Source: Catalimonadaceae bacterium JC749 (lineage in GTDB: Bacteria > Bacteroidota > Bacteroidia > Cytophagales > Cyclobacteriaceae). Taken from it: a stretch of DNA of 64,000 nt. The translations under genes and the position numbers were made by a program. Positions 57,001-64,000 of the stretch are shown piece by piece (positions within the stretch are counted from its first letter, which is position 1; each line of letters begins with the position of its first letter). Below the pieces are notes generated by a model. It worked only from the letters and a program-made list of their open reading frames with translations. It had not been told where the DNA came from and did not search any database. The stretch is from positions 186,001 to 250,000 of the forward strand of contig JAJNNC010000010.1 in the NCBI GenBank assembly GCA_021730635.1. Reading direction: 5' to 3'.

Positions 57001-57085
57001 TTCTGTTTTGTGCCCATGCTGCCGTTGCCAGCCACATGAGCAGTACAGTCAGGTATCCGCAAGAAGACAGATAAAGTTGACGCAT
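54077..57085 (-). CDS. SusC/RagA TonB-dependent importer of the amino-sugar locus
   Basis: A 1002-residue outer-membrane importer. A signal peptide ending TAAWA precedes a carboxypeptidase-regulatory domain (VTGKVTSLDDGAAMPGVNI), then LSEVVVVGYGTIQKKDLTGA at the TonB box, the plug and the barrel ending FQLGIDFTF. It lacks the STN domain of the SusC at 23055, consistent with control by AraC rather than by sigma/FecR. It is first in the leftward operon. The 394-base region to its right holds repeats and the divergent araC gene. Confidence 0.95.
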   Translation of the reverse strand: MRQLYLSSCGYLTVLLMWLATAAWAQNRTVTGKVTSLDDGAAMPGVNIIEKGTSNGTVTNIDGEYSIAVGSEAILIFSFVGYTPEEVSVEAQTTINVALAPDITSLSEVVVVGYGTIQKKDLTGAVSQVSAKEFNAGINPNPLQAIQGKVPGLNITQPSGDPNQSPTVRLRGYTSLAGGSDPLYVVDGVIGVPINSISPSDIEQIDVLKDASASAIYGSRAANGVIMITTKRGKEGRTSVSFNHYVGVETISNSLDLLNADEYRAEVTRIKGEASLSDNLKFPRDANGNGYSTDWIKEITQTGLTNNHDLAIAGGTAALSYRGSINYIKREGIIKNTDFERVTGRINLDQRALNDKLNIQYNLALTSINADLVNNDIINRSVLFLPTLPVRGTDGDYYEVDGSFDLYNPVAMLENYQNQDEKKVFMGGITMRYEILPGLSLGANAAYLGENNINSQAYNGVIRAYVNNQGMASRNLDQTNDKLLELTAQYQKDFGNAHQLTVLGGYSYQDIVSDGFGANNNNFVEGLYHILGYNSLSSGQGTLLEGNQSYTSSYKNETRLVSFFGRATLNLTDKYNLTATLRRDGSSKFGANNKWGLFPSVAAGWTLSNEDFLSGNATLNYLKLRVGWGQIGNSEGIGPYQSLLLYGQKGTYYDGSIEDFVPGYGITQNTNPNLKWEVLSQINIGLDFELFDGRMSGSLEVYDKTTNDMLYNYNVQADGSKYFTNSITSNVGEMSNKGIEWSLGGDIIRGDLFRWNARIVGAAYKNEVVSLSNSEFGAPIVRYNFFEGRGLGGITASQLREGHPLGEFYIPHFVGFDADGRILMEAQEGDVPTTDFADAKLFESGTAQPRTTGSFINSFVYKNIDLSFQLRGVFGNKIINNLRSNLALPGSILETNMVKEVADYPINFSTPQLTDLWLEDGSFVRLDNWQIGYNFPAAGLLQNARVYVGGNNLFVITQYKGVDPELQVRGDLNGQTPNSMGMDYSNVYPKTRSFQLGIDFTF

Positions 57086-57479
57086 AAGGTGATTGAGTTA
57101 TAGTGTGATGATATTGTTTTAGCTTCCTGAGCATACCCCTTCCCTGCACCAAGTCTGAAGACATTGCTCTGGTGCTGTTCAAGGACAGCAAAGGCTTAAG
57201 TATTGTTATTAGTATACATGCTAAGGTCTATCATTTCAGAAGATCATTTGTATTGAAATTTTTCCAATACTTGTTCTATTTTGACTTTTATGGGGTAAGT
57301 GAAAGCGAGGAGGAAGTTTCTCCGAGGCTTGACGGCCTTATTTATTCATGAAACCTTTATTTCAGTTTTTTTGTACATTTATTAATTTTGACTTTTATTT
57401 TGGGGTTATTTTTTAATAGCTCTTAAAATGTTTGTCCTGGTTGATTGCCATAGTTGATTATCATACTTGATCTCTTATC
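57086..57479. promoter_or_regulatory. Divergent control region of the amino-sugar locus
   Basis: The region lies between the SusC gene and the divergent araC gene. ATTTTGACTTTTAT occurs at 57278-57291 and again at 57385-57398, each soon followed by GGGGT, a 14-base direct repeat 107 bases apart. GTATTG (57250-57255) and CAATAC (57265-57270) form an inverted repeat next to the first copy. TAATTTTG at 57383-57390 fits the -7 consensus for araC. The direct repeats are plausible AraC half-sites. Confidence 0.6.
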
Positions 57480-58358
57480 ATGAAAACACCCCTGTTTGTC
57501 AAGATACATTTACCCAAAAGCAAACCTTTTGATGTACAGAAAGTAGTCAAACCTTATTTTGTGGTGCCGTGGCATTTCCATCCGGAGTTTGAGATCATGC
57601 TGGTCACCCAAGGAAAGGGAACCCGGTTTGTCGGGGATAGCATCGAATGTTTCGAGCCTTATGATCTGGTCATGCTGGGGCCTAACCTTGCCCATGTATG
57701 GAAAAACCATCAGGAACATTATGAAGAAAACGTACCCCATGTGGCGGAATGTATTTATACTTTGTTCAGAGAAGATTCTTTCGGAGACTCTTTCTTCAAC
57801 ATTCCTGAAATGAATAAGATCAGTAAGCTATTATCAAAAGCAAGCAGAGGGATCAAATTTGAAGGTAAAACCAAGGCACTGGTAGCAGAAAAGATTCTTG
57901 CCTCCTTACACCAGACTGGTGTGGAGCAGTTTGTGACGCTGGTAGATATATTGCATCTGTTATCCAACAGCGAGGAATATACCTTCCTGGCGACCATCGG
58001 TTATGACCAGAAGGTGCAGGCTTCAGATCTGCAACGGCTCAACGGGGTATTAGACTATCTGATGAAGAACTTTAAAAATGAGATCAAACTTGAGCAGGTA
58101 GCCAATATCGCCAACATGTCGCCTACCTCTTTCTGCCGGTATTTTAAGAACAGAACCGGTAAGACGGTCACCCAGTTTATCAATGAGATACGGATCGGGC
58201 ATGCCCATAAGATGCTTATCGAAACGCAGTTCAATATGGATCAGATCAGTTATGAGAGCGGCTACAAAAATGTATCTAACTTTCACGAACAATTCATGAA
58301 GATCACAGGGAAATCACCTTTCAGGTTCAGAAAAGAGCATAGCGAAAGCGTTTTTTAG
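57480..58358 (+). CDS. AraC-family regulator, divergent from the SusC operon
   Basis: A 292-residue AraC protein. The cupin part has WHFHPEFEIMLVTQGKGTRF and VMLGPNLAHVWKN. The C-terminal domain has IKLEQVANIANMSPTSFCRYF and ISYESGYKNVSNFHEQF. It is a paralogue of the regulator at 51621. Being divergent from SusC across the repeat region, it most likely activates that operon. Its effector is probably a sugar. Confidence 0.94.
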   Translation: MKTPLFVKIHLPKSKPFDVQKVVKPYFVVPWHFHPEFEIMLVTQGKGTRFVGDSIECFEPYDLVMLGPNLAHVWKNHQEHYEENVPHVAECIYTLFREDSFGDSFFNIPEMNKISKLLSKASRGIKFEGKTKALVAEKILASLHQTGVEQFVTLVDILHLLSNSEEYTFLATIGYDQKVQASDLQRLNGVLDYLMKNFKNEIKLEQVANIANMSPTSFCRYFKNRTGKTVTQFINEIRIGHAHKMLIETQFNMDQISYESGYKNVSNFHEQFMKITGKSPFRFRKEHSESVF

Positions 58359-58392
58359 GGTATAAGTCCGCTTTTTGCTTTTGCCATCACAT

Positions 58393-59598
58393 TTAGAAGG
58401 CAACCGCTGTGCTCACTCCTTCCCGCAGGCGATCAATATACCAATCGACGAATTTGGCTACGTCCGCTTCCACAGGAGCATAAGGGCCTGGCCCGTAGTG
58501 GCTGGATTCTATGCCTTTGAAATTGTTTTCACAAAGCTTCCAATCCTGTTCGCCGGTAATACGCCAGAAATCGGTCAGCCGTTCTATCGTATAATCTTGC
58601 CCTTCAACAGCCTGGCTATCGACCAGCCATGTGAGATCTACCAGACACTGGGAAGCGCTGGTCGCTGTAATTCTCATGGTCCAGACATAATCGCTGACAG
58701 CGTCCATCCAAAAGTTTGGATAGCACACCAAACCCAATACGCCTGCATCAAAGTCTGTATGATCGCCCATGGGAATGGCCACCGCTTTGCCATTAGTGCT
58801 ATAGCTTTCTACCCCAGGACGAAGGGGATAGCGGACAGCAAAATGGAAGGAATCATTTTCAAAGTCGATGCCTTTAACAGACAAGCCTTTACGCTCCCAG
58901 GCCTGCTGGCGTTCTGGTAGTACCTGGGCAGCCGATTCTGTTAAATTAGCGCCAATCACCGCTCTGCAATATTCAGGATGCGCCGGGCCGCAGTGATAAC
59001 ATTCCCTAAAATTTTCTGCGATGAGCTTCCAGTTGGTGCGCAGCTCATATCGTTTACGGTAGGCTACCTTCGCCTGATCCAGTTTGTAAGGCTTCACAAA
59101 AGGAGCGAAATCCTGGACTACTTTATCAAAATCAGGCGGATTGGAAGAGAGCGAAATAAAGATCAGGCCTTCTACCACACGGACCTGTACAGGATGCAAG
59201 CCATAAGCAGACTTATCAAAATCTCCGGGCATCAGCCGGGCTTTAAAGAGAGAGCCATCCTTGTTATAGACCCACTGGTGATAGGGGCACATCAGTTTGG
59301 AGGTATGTCCTCTTTCCTCCAGACATACTAAGGAACCTCTGTGCCGGCAGGTATTATAAAGGGCATGCACCTCACCCTGATCCCCTCTGATGATAATGAC
59401 AGAGTCGTGGTGGGCCTGATACGTAAAATAGTTGCCGGGTTTGGGAATTTCTGCCGTAGAACCCACAAAGAGCCAGTATTTTTTCCAGATATGTTCCCAG
59501 TCTGCCTCAAAAATGAGCGGGTCTGTATAAAAAGATTGTGCAAGACTATAGCCTGAGGTGTATTGATCAAGCAGTTGGGTCAGACGATTGTGAGCCAT
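58393..59598 (-). CDS. Rieske non-heme iron oxygenase, alpha subunit
   Basis: The ATG at 59598 is used; the frame extends to a TTG at 59619. The product has about 401 residues. The Rieske centre is NTCRHRGSLVC with MCPYHQWVY (CxH and Cx2H). The catalytic domain has NWKLIAENFRECYHCGPAHPEYC, split over the Fe-binding His pair. The layout fits the GbcA/stachydrine/carnitine-type monooxygenases that demethylate quaternary amines. The partner reductase is not in the window. It lies convergent to araC, with a 34-base gap, and so is separate from the sugar locus. Confidence 0.87.
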   Translation of the reverse strand: MAHNRLTQLLDQYTSGYSLAQSFYTDPLIFEADWEHIWKKYWLFVGSTAEIPKPGNYFTYQAHHDSVIIIRGDQGEVHALYNTCRHRGSLVCLEERGHTSKLMCPYHQWVYNKDGSLFKARLMPGDFDKSAYGLHPVQVRVVEGLIFISLSSNPPDFDKVVQDFAPFVKPYKLDQAKVAYRKRYELRTNWKLIAENFRECYHCGPAHPEYCRAVIGANLTESAAQVLPERQQAWERKGLSVKGIDFENDSFHFAVRYPLRPGVESYSTNGKAVAIPMGDHTDFDAGVLGLVCYPNFWMDAVSDYVWTMRITATSASQCLVDLTWLVDSQAVEGQDYTIERLTDFWRITGEQDWKLCENNFKGIESSHYGPGPYAPVEADVAKFVDWYIDRLREGVSTAVAF

Positions 59599-59965
59599 GG
59601 TTGCAAAAATTTCAGTCAATGTAAAAATATCCTGTTTCCAGTTCCAGCATGTATTTTATACCTTCTGTAAGTTCAAAAATATGGATCATACGGGCCTTAT
59701 TTCTCTCCCATATTTGCCAATGATTATGGTATTTTTACATTAGTAACCATCTTGCAAGCCTTTTGATTTTTTGATAGCTCAGCATAATTCTCGCTACTAC
59801 CCGTGGATCATCCTGTTGAAGACCCTGTGAGTCGAAGGGATATAGAGCAAAAAATCCGCTTTCTGTTCAACGTTCTCAATAAACACAGGGCAGCTGCTAT
59901 GTTCTTTGCCTTTTCTACGAACTTGAAGCAGCCCTTGTATGCCCTGTGTTTGTCATGGGATAGCC
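59599..59965. other. Gap with a perfect 11-base inverted repeat
   Basis: No supported gene. AAACACAGGGC (59881-59891) and GCCCTGTGTTT (59941-59951) are perfect complements with a 49-base loop. They lie just beyond the stop of the leftward DUF1330 gene, so a transcript end or a remnant of a mobile repeat is possible. A rightward frame at 59803-59994 over this hairpin looks spurious. Confidence 0.55.
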
Positions 59966-60268
59966 TTACTCACTGTGCTGCAGCCCATCAATGATGGCCG
60001 CATTCGACTTGGTTACCGATAAGCGTAACGCTTTCAACTCTTTGTAATCTTCTGAGTAATACCACTCTTTGGCATGCGCCAAACTGGGAAATTCTATCAT
60101 GATAAGCTGTGTAAGTTTCCAGTTGCCTTCTATGACCTCAGTCTCTCCACCCAGCACTACATACTGGCCCTGATACTTTTGGACTACCGGAAAAACTTTT
60201 CTTTTATATTCTTCCAACAGGGCAGGATCTTTCACCTTTAGATTATCAAATAAGCAATAAGCTGACAT
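59966..60268 (-). CDS. DUF1330 family protein
   Basis: A 100-residue cytoplasmic ferredoxin-like (dimeric alpha-beta barrel) protein. CLFDNLKVKDPALLEEY, VVQKYQGQYVVLGGETEVIEG and IMIEFPSLAHAKEWYYSEDY follow the DUF1330 pattern closely. A GGAGG Shine-Dalgarno site lies 6 bases before the ATG, strong for this organism. It is followed by a gap with a hairpin. No reaction is established for the family. Confidence 0.9.
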   Translation of the reverse strand: MSAYCLFDNLKVKDPALLEEYKRKVFPVVQKYQGQYVVLGGETEVIEGNWKLTQLIMIEFPSLAHAKEWYYSEDYKELKALRLSVTKSNAAIIDGLQHSE

Positions 60269-60348
60269 TTTTACCTCCTTTTTTGAGATTTATACATAAT
60301 GGATGAGGCAAAATTCAAGAGAAGCCGGCATGATAAAAATGAACTAGG

Positions 60349-60936
60349 TCAAGAAATAGACCCTTTGGCCAATTTTTTTCTGAGCCTACTGAGAAATTCC
60401 GGCCTGACGCCCAGGTAAGAAGCGATCGTATAGAGGGGAATCCTTTGCTCCAGTCCGGGATAGGTTTTAAGGAATTGCAGATAACGTTCTACAGCAGGAG
60501 TACTCATGGAGGAGACCACTCTGTTTCGGTAGCTGATATAGGCATTCTGTACCAATATTCTGAAATACCGCTCCATTTTAGGGATTTTGATGTAAAGTTC
60601 TTCCAGTTCCTCTTTGTTCATCTGAAGCACTTCACTCTTTTCCACAGCTTCTACAAAATAATCGGAGGGTTTTAGGGTAAAAAAACTATATATATCACCT
60701 ACCCACCACCCTTCAACAGCGATTTGAGCGACATGAGCTTTTCCGTTTTTATCGAGAGAATACATGATAAAACAGCCTTGGTTCACAAAGGTAGCCTTAT
60801 GATGAATTTCTCCCTCTCTCAGCAGATATTCTTTCTTTTTTAATGTCTTTGGTATGAGATAAGAAGTGAGCAGATTAATTTCCTGCTCTGTGAGAGAAAC
60901 GTGCTTGGCCAGGCTATCGAGCAGTAGAGTATACAT
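60349..60936 (-). CDS. Crp/Fnr-type transcriptional regulator
   Basis: A 195-residue protein. A cyclic-nucleotide-type beta-roll spans about 25-110 (YLLREGEIHHKATFVNQGCF). A short HTH region follows (YTIASYLGVRPEFLSRLRKKL). The ligand loop lacks the cAMP-binding Arg-Ser pattern, as usual for Bacteroidota members of this group. It is adjacent to a SRPBCC gene (86 bases) on one side and DUF1330 on the other. The ligand and targets are unknown. Confidence 0.9.
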   Translation of the reverse strand: MYTLLLDSLAKHVSLTEQEINLLTSYLIPKTLKKKEYLLREGEIHHKATFVNQGCFIMYSLDKNGKAHVAQIAVEGWWVGDIYSFFTLKPSDYFVEAVEKSEVLQMNKEELEELYIKIPKMERYFRILVQNAYISYRNRVVSSMSTPAVERYLQFLKTYPGLEQRIPLYTIASYLGVRPEFLSRLRKKLAKGSIS

Positions 60937-61022
60937 GAGGTGATCGTTTTATGAAGGCTGTCATGAGCAGGGAAATGTAGAGCAGGTTTCAGCACGATAT
61001 ACCTTTCCACCTGCTCCACCTA

Positions 61023-61553
61023 TTATTTTGAAGGGCTTTCTTCTATAAAGCTCTCCAGGAGCTGACCGCCAAATCGTTGTATGAGCCGTTGGGCTATATC
61101 CTGGTTGAGTGCTTCCTCCAGATCAGCTTTGTATATTTCCATGTTTTCACTGTTGAAGTGCATATCCCATTTCAGCATGGTCTTGTTACCCTGAGCCTCA
61201 AGGGTTATGAAGGTGAGAGACTGCGTAAGCCCAAAATCATTAGGTTCCTCATCGGTAGAGGCCCAGCCTTTGAGCGGTGCATACCATTGCATGATGGCAC
61301 GGTGGTTGGTTACCTCCGCACCTGGTTGCTGCTCTTTAAAGTGACATTGGTATGCGGTACAATGTCCGCTGGCATTCCACTTTGTCTCTACCTTTTGCAA
61401 TCCCTCACTATATTCAGGCATGCGGCCAGGATCGCCTACTGTTTCCCATACTTCCGCTAGCGGGGCGTTTAGGGCCAGTCGGATACGGCTTCTCAAAGGA
61501 CTGTCTACGAATTGGTCTGCCGTGGGCAGGCTTGATTTTACTGTGGTTTCCAT
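61023..61553 (-). CDS. SRPBCC/START-like domain protein
   Basis: The ATG at 61553 (METTVKSSLP) is preferred; an ATG at 61610 would prefix 19 polar residues. The 176-residue product has the helix-grip pattern: LNAPLAEVWETVGDPGRMPEYSEGL at the start, a middle sheet (TMLKWDMHFNSENMEIY) and a long C-terminal helix. SRPBCC proteins bind hydrophobic ligands or act as cyclases and co-chaperones. No active-site motif could be picked out. Confidence 0.82.
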   Translation of the reverse strand: METTVKSSLPTADQFVDSPLRSRIRLALNAPLAEVWETVGDPGRMPEYSEGLQKVETKWNASGHCTAYQCHFKEQQPGAEVTNHRAIMQWYAPLKGWASTDEEPNDFGLTQSLTFITLEAQGNKTMLKWDMHFNSENMEIYKADLEEALNQDIAQRLIQRFGGQLLESFIEESPSK

Positions 61554-61688
61554 TTTGTTGATTTTTTTATGATGAGGATCATCGTTCTTACTACTTACTG
61601 TAATAGTCATGAGCGCTATACTGATCAGTATTTCTCATTTTCTAAGCAAAAGTAAAATCATAGATTGACAAGGGTATGTCAGCAGGGA

Positions 61689-62375
61689 TCAACTTATTTT
61701 TGAGGGGTGGTTAAAATAATCTTCAAAACTGAAGTGTCTGTCTGTAAATTTCTGGCTGGTTGTGCTAAGCTGAAGTATTCTGTCCAGGCGAAATTCCCTT
61801 ATATCGTTTTTCAGCCTGCAATAAGCGATCAGCAACCATTTGTCTTGGATGAAGTAAAGTGCCAAAGGTTCCACCCATCGTTCTGAGATCGTGTCGGAGT
61901 GAATGGTATGGTATTTAATTTTCAAAACAAGCGTATTGACCATAGCAGACTGAATGTCTGACAGGAGTGTGGTGCTTGTCTTTTGACGGTCGAGAAATAC
62001 CTGAATCCTTTGCTCTAGCTTCTCGGCTTTTTCTTTAGCGGTATATTTCAGGATTGCCTTGATCTTCGTGACTACGCCACCCAGATTTTCGGCGAGAGAC
62101 TGATCTGTGTTGTTTTGCAGAAATGGCAGTGCGGTCAGCAGGGCGTTTATTTCCTGTTCCGTAAACATTACCGGTGGAATTCTGTAATCATTTACCAAAG
62201 CATATCCTGTACCTGCTTCCCCGATAATGGGAACGCCTGCTTCTTCCAAAGCTTTTATGTCACGGTAAACGGTCCGTTGGCTGATGTTAAACTTAGCCGC
62301 CAGGGCTTGTGCGGTGATCACTCGTCTCGACTGAAGATGGAGTAAAATGTTTGTCAATCGTGATAAACGGGTCAT
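61689..62375 (-). CDS. YafY-type HTH/WYL transcriptional regulator
   Basis: The start at the ATG at 62375 is used because the frame to its right begins with TTG. The 228 residues have an HTH_11 domain (LQSRRVITAQALAAKFNISQRTVYRDI, split around the turn) and a WYL region (ERWVEPLALYFIQDKWLLIAY) that probably binds a ligand. A fragment of an alcohol dehydrogenase gene precedes it on the same strand, a common target type of YafY-like regulators. Confidence 0.9.
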   Translation of the reverse strand: MTRLSRLTNILLHLQSRRVITAQALAAKFNISQRTVYRDIKALEEAGVPIIGEAGTGYALVNDYRIPPVMFTEQEINALLTALPFLQNNTDQSLAENLGGVVTKIKAILKYTAKEKAEKLEQRIQVFLDRQKTSTTLLSDIQSAMVNTLVLKIKYHTIHSDTISERWVEPLALYFIQDKWLLIAYCRLKNDIREFRLDRILQLSTTSQKFTDRHFSFEDYFNHPSKIS

Positions 62376-62470
62376 AGCCTTATGATTAAAAGCCAAACAT
62401 TGCCTTTTTCCAAACGTGACCTTTCTCTGAAAGCACCTGATAACAATAGGGTAATTTATGAAATTAACCG

Positions 62471-62638
62471 CTAAAAAGGAGTCAATGATAGCGTCAGGCA
62501 GCAGGCGACTATCAAGGTGGTTGCTCGTATGCTTATAAGCATCTCATTTTTCTTTGGCATAGGTTTTTCAACCGCTGTGAATTGAAGCACTTCCGGGGTT
62601 CCATATTTTGTGCAGATAACGGCTTTCATTTTTTCCAT
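62471..62638 (-). pseudogene. N-terminal fragment of a zinc-type alcohol dehydrogenase / quinone oxidoreductase (MDR)
   Basis: A 55-codon frame. Residues 4-40 (MKAVICTKYGTPEVLQF, VEKPMPKKNEMLISIRAT) are a typical MDR-family GroES-like N-terminus. After the ATT (residues 39-41), the expected VTxGDxR pattern is replaced by a hydrophobic stretch and the frame stops. No Rossmann domain follows, so the rest of the gene is lost. AGGTGAG before the start is an intact ribosome site. It starts 7 bases after the hypothetical gene at 62646, on the same strand. Confidence 0.7.
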
Positions 62639-62645
62639 ATCTCAC

Positions 62646-62963
62646 CTATTGATGGTATCGAGAGCTTAAAAAGGCTCCTATTTCCTCTTTCAGTCTTTTC
62701 CGTTCTGAGCCATAATACAAAGTAAAATCATCAAAGAGTACGATGGAAAACAACCAGGCTATGAGGGTGGGGTGTGAGCTTTCAAGGGTGAAATCGTTTC
62801 CGCTTTTTGAAATTTGTACACCCACAAAGGTAGATTTTTGCACGATGATACTCTTCTCTGCTCCCAGGCCGAACAGCTTAAAGGAATAATCAGAAAATTC
62901 CTGTTTTAATATTTCTATTAATGCTTGTGTAGAGGGTGTCTTTTTCGATGTTGAAATCCGCAT
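62646..62963 (-). CDS. Small protein of unknown function
   Basis: A 105-residue protein, no signal. It has a basic N-terminus, an alpha-beta middle (FSDYSFKLFGLGAEKSIIVQKST, in two strands) and a hydrophobic helix near 87-100 of the gene text (LIAWLFSIVLFDDFTLYY). I recognise no family. It is just upstream of the alcohol dehydrogenase remnant (7 bases), so both once formed one transcript. Confidence 0.55.
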   Translation of the reverse strand: MRISTSKKTPSTQALIEILKQEFSDYSFKLFGLGAEKSIIVQKSTFVGVQISKSGNDFTLESSHPTLIAWLFSIVLFDDFTLYYGSERKRLKEEIGAFLSSRYHQ

Positions 62964-63083
62964 AAGTGCGCTTGTTTTTAACCTAACGCTACAATGCTGA
63001 ACCGCATGTGGTGTATCGAATAGGAGCTTTTGCTGACTGGGTTACCTATACTGTTCCTATGGTTGTTCCCATATTCCCTGTTT

Positions 63084-63479
63084 TTATTTTGAATATTCGC
63101 TATCACTTACTTTTTCCATCCAATTTACCACTTTTCCGTCTAATTCCTCCTGGATGGCGATGTGGCTCATAGCCTTGGTAGGTGAGGCCCCGTGCCAGTG
63201 TTTTTCATTGGGCTCGAACCAAATTACATCTCCGGGTTGAATTTCCTCTATTGGGCCGCCTTCCCGTTGCACCCAACCCAGGCCCGATAGTACGATCAGG
63301 GTTTGTCCGGCCGGATGGGTATGCCAGGCCGTTCGGGCCCCCGGTTCAAAGGTTACCAGGGCTCCGGCGGCTTTTGTGGCTTCTTTCTTTGAGAATAAGG
63401 GATCGATGCGTACAGATCCAGTGAACCAATCCTCTGGTCCTTTCGCAGAAGCCTGCATTCCATTCTTGATTATTTCCAT
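63084..63479 (-). CDS. Cupin-domain protein
   Basis: A 131-residue single-domain cupin. Motif 1 is [20 protein letters not shown] (metal His pair) and motif 2 is [17 protein letters not shown] (second His). The match is to the cupins found beside carboxymuconolactone decarboxylase-like and short-chain dehydrogenase genes. An enzyme role (for example isomerase or dioxygenase) or a binding role cannot be separated. It shares direction with the cyclophilin-like gene 36 bases upstream. Confidence 0.9.
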   Translation of the reverse strand: MEIIKNGMQASAKGPEDWFTGSVRIDPLFSKKEATKAAGALVTFEPGARTAWHTHPAGQTLIVLSGLGWVQREGGPIEEIQPGDVIWFEPNEKHWHGASPTKAMSHIAIQEELDGKVVNWMEKVSDSEYSK

Positions 63480-63515
63480 ATGATTTGTTGTTAAGCCTAT
63501 GTCTATATTGGCTTT

Positions 63516-63986
63516 TCATTCCAATTCGAACGTAACTGTTACACTACCGGAACCCACCGCTTCGGCAAGACCAGCAGGATCGTCAATACTTCCCAGCTTT
63601 GTATAGCTGTAGGATGTAGAAAAAGTCTCGTAGAACAGCACCAGCGTATTAGCGCCCCAAAGCATCAGATCGCCAGTATGGATAGTACCGGGATTGGATG
63701 CATTGGTAGGCAGATTGTCTGGCAAGCGGAAGTATTTCTCATTTGCATTCAACTCACTCATCTGGATGGTAAGCGGTAACATAGCCCTGAAGGACGCTAC
63801 CGTTTCATTCTCCAGAAGTGTCGCTGTAAAAGTCTGTGATCCGATTTTTATCTTCATACGATAACTTAAAGTGTCATTAAGATTTTGTGTGTTCATAGTA
63901 TCAGCCATAACAGGGTTGTCCTTATCGCAAGCGGCAAAAACGTTGAGCGATATGACTGAAATGATCATGATAAGGGAATGTTTCAT
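63516..63986 (-). CDS. Cyclophilin-like fold lipoprotein
   Basis: A 156-residue lipoprotein, signal ending at Cys19 (VFAACDKD). The mature part carries the cyclophilin-like (DUF369/TM1367-type) pattern: MKIKIGSQTFTATLLENETV, ASFRAMLPLTIQMSEL and HTGDLMLWGANTLVLFYE. Members lack prolyl isomerase proof. The operon partner is the cupin. It probably lies near its own promoter at the right edge of the window. Confidence 0.87.
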   Translation of the reverse strand: MKHSLIMIISVISLNVFAACDKDNPVMADTMNTQNLNDTLSYRMKIKIGSQTFTATLLENETVASFRAMLPLTIQMSELNANEKYFRLPDNLPTNASNPGTIHTGDLMLWGANTLVLFYETFSTSYSYTKLGSIDDPAGLAEAVGSGSVTVTFELE

Positions 63987-64000
63987 ACGTTTTTGTTTTA

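Overview
The window reads as chromosome of a Bacteroidota member, most likely order Cytophagales. The evidence is SusC/SusD pairs, an ECF sigma/FecR pair, many type I sulfatases, type IX secretion (T9SS) sorting domains of both A and B type, PorP/SprF, SprB repeats, Bacteroidota-type lipoproteins, and TAnnTTTG-like promoter elements with few Shine-Dalgarno sites. No rRNA, tRNA, CRISPR array, intact insertion sequence or phage gene was seen.

Layout. 1-10 kb: a glycoside hydrolase cut by the left edge, a glycerophosphodiesterase lipoprotein, a BlaI/BlaR1-type regulator pair with two operator dyads, a metallo-beta-lactamase-fold hydrolase, a DUF2911 lipoprotein and a lone sulfatase. 10.3-19.6 kb: a leftward surface-protein operon made of a SprB-repeat protein (type A sorting domain), an FG-GAP/VCBS protein (type B sorting domain) and a PorP/SprF barrel fused to an OmpA domain. 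21-36 kb: a sulfated-polysaccharide locus in the order sigma factor, FecR, SusC, SusD, sulfatase, second SusD, sulfatase, sulfatase, sulfatase. SusC/SusD would bind and import sulfated glycans, the sulfatases would desulfate them, and sigma/FecR would couple expression to uptake. 36.6-37.2 kb: a RelE/ParE-type toxin-antitoxin pair.

38-47.2 kb looks like a metal(loid)-response island. It holds a MerR regulator facing a Cys-Cys protein across a SoxR-like dyad, an ADP-ribosylglycohydrolase, an SPW membrane protein, and an ArsR-type operator in front of a damaged arsR-like gene. A rightward run follows: metallophosphoesterase, ArsO-like monooxygenase, ArsN-like acetyltransferase, a flavoprotein with a Cys-pair tail, an MFS exporter, a SigZ-type sigma factor with a Cys-rich tail, and a 65-residue peptide carrying two copies of a 12-residue repeat bounded by Cys-Cys. 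The last four form one tightly overlapping unit closed by a strong terminator. This is my best candidate for an undescribed system.

47.2-58.4 kb: a second SusC/SusD locus, leftward, with AraC regulator, PfkB kinase, Gfo/Idh/MocA oxidoreductase, glucosamine-6-phosphate deaminase and MFS transporter, pointing to amino-sugar use. A divergent paralogous AraC regulator sits across a control region with a 14-bp direct repeat. 58.4-64 kb: mixed small genes (Rieske oxygenase, DUF1330, Crp/Fnr, SRPBCC, WYL regulator, cupin, cyclophilin-like lipoprotein) and a truncated alcohol dehydrogenase remnant. Most functional calls rest on motif recognition by eye; no database search was possible.
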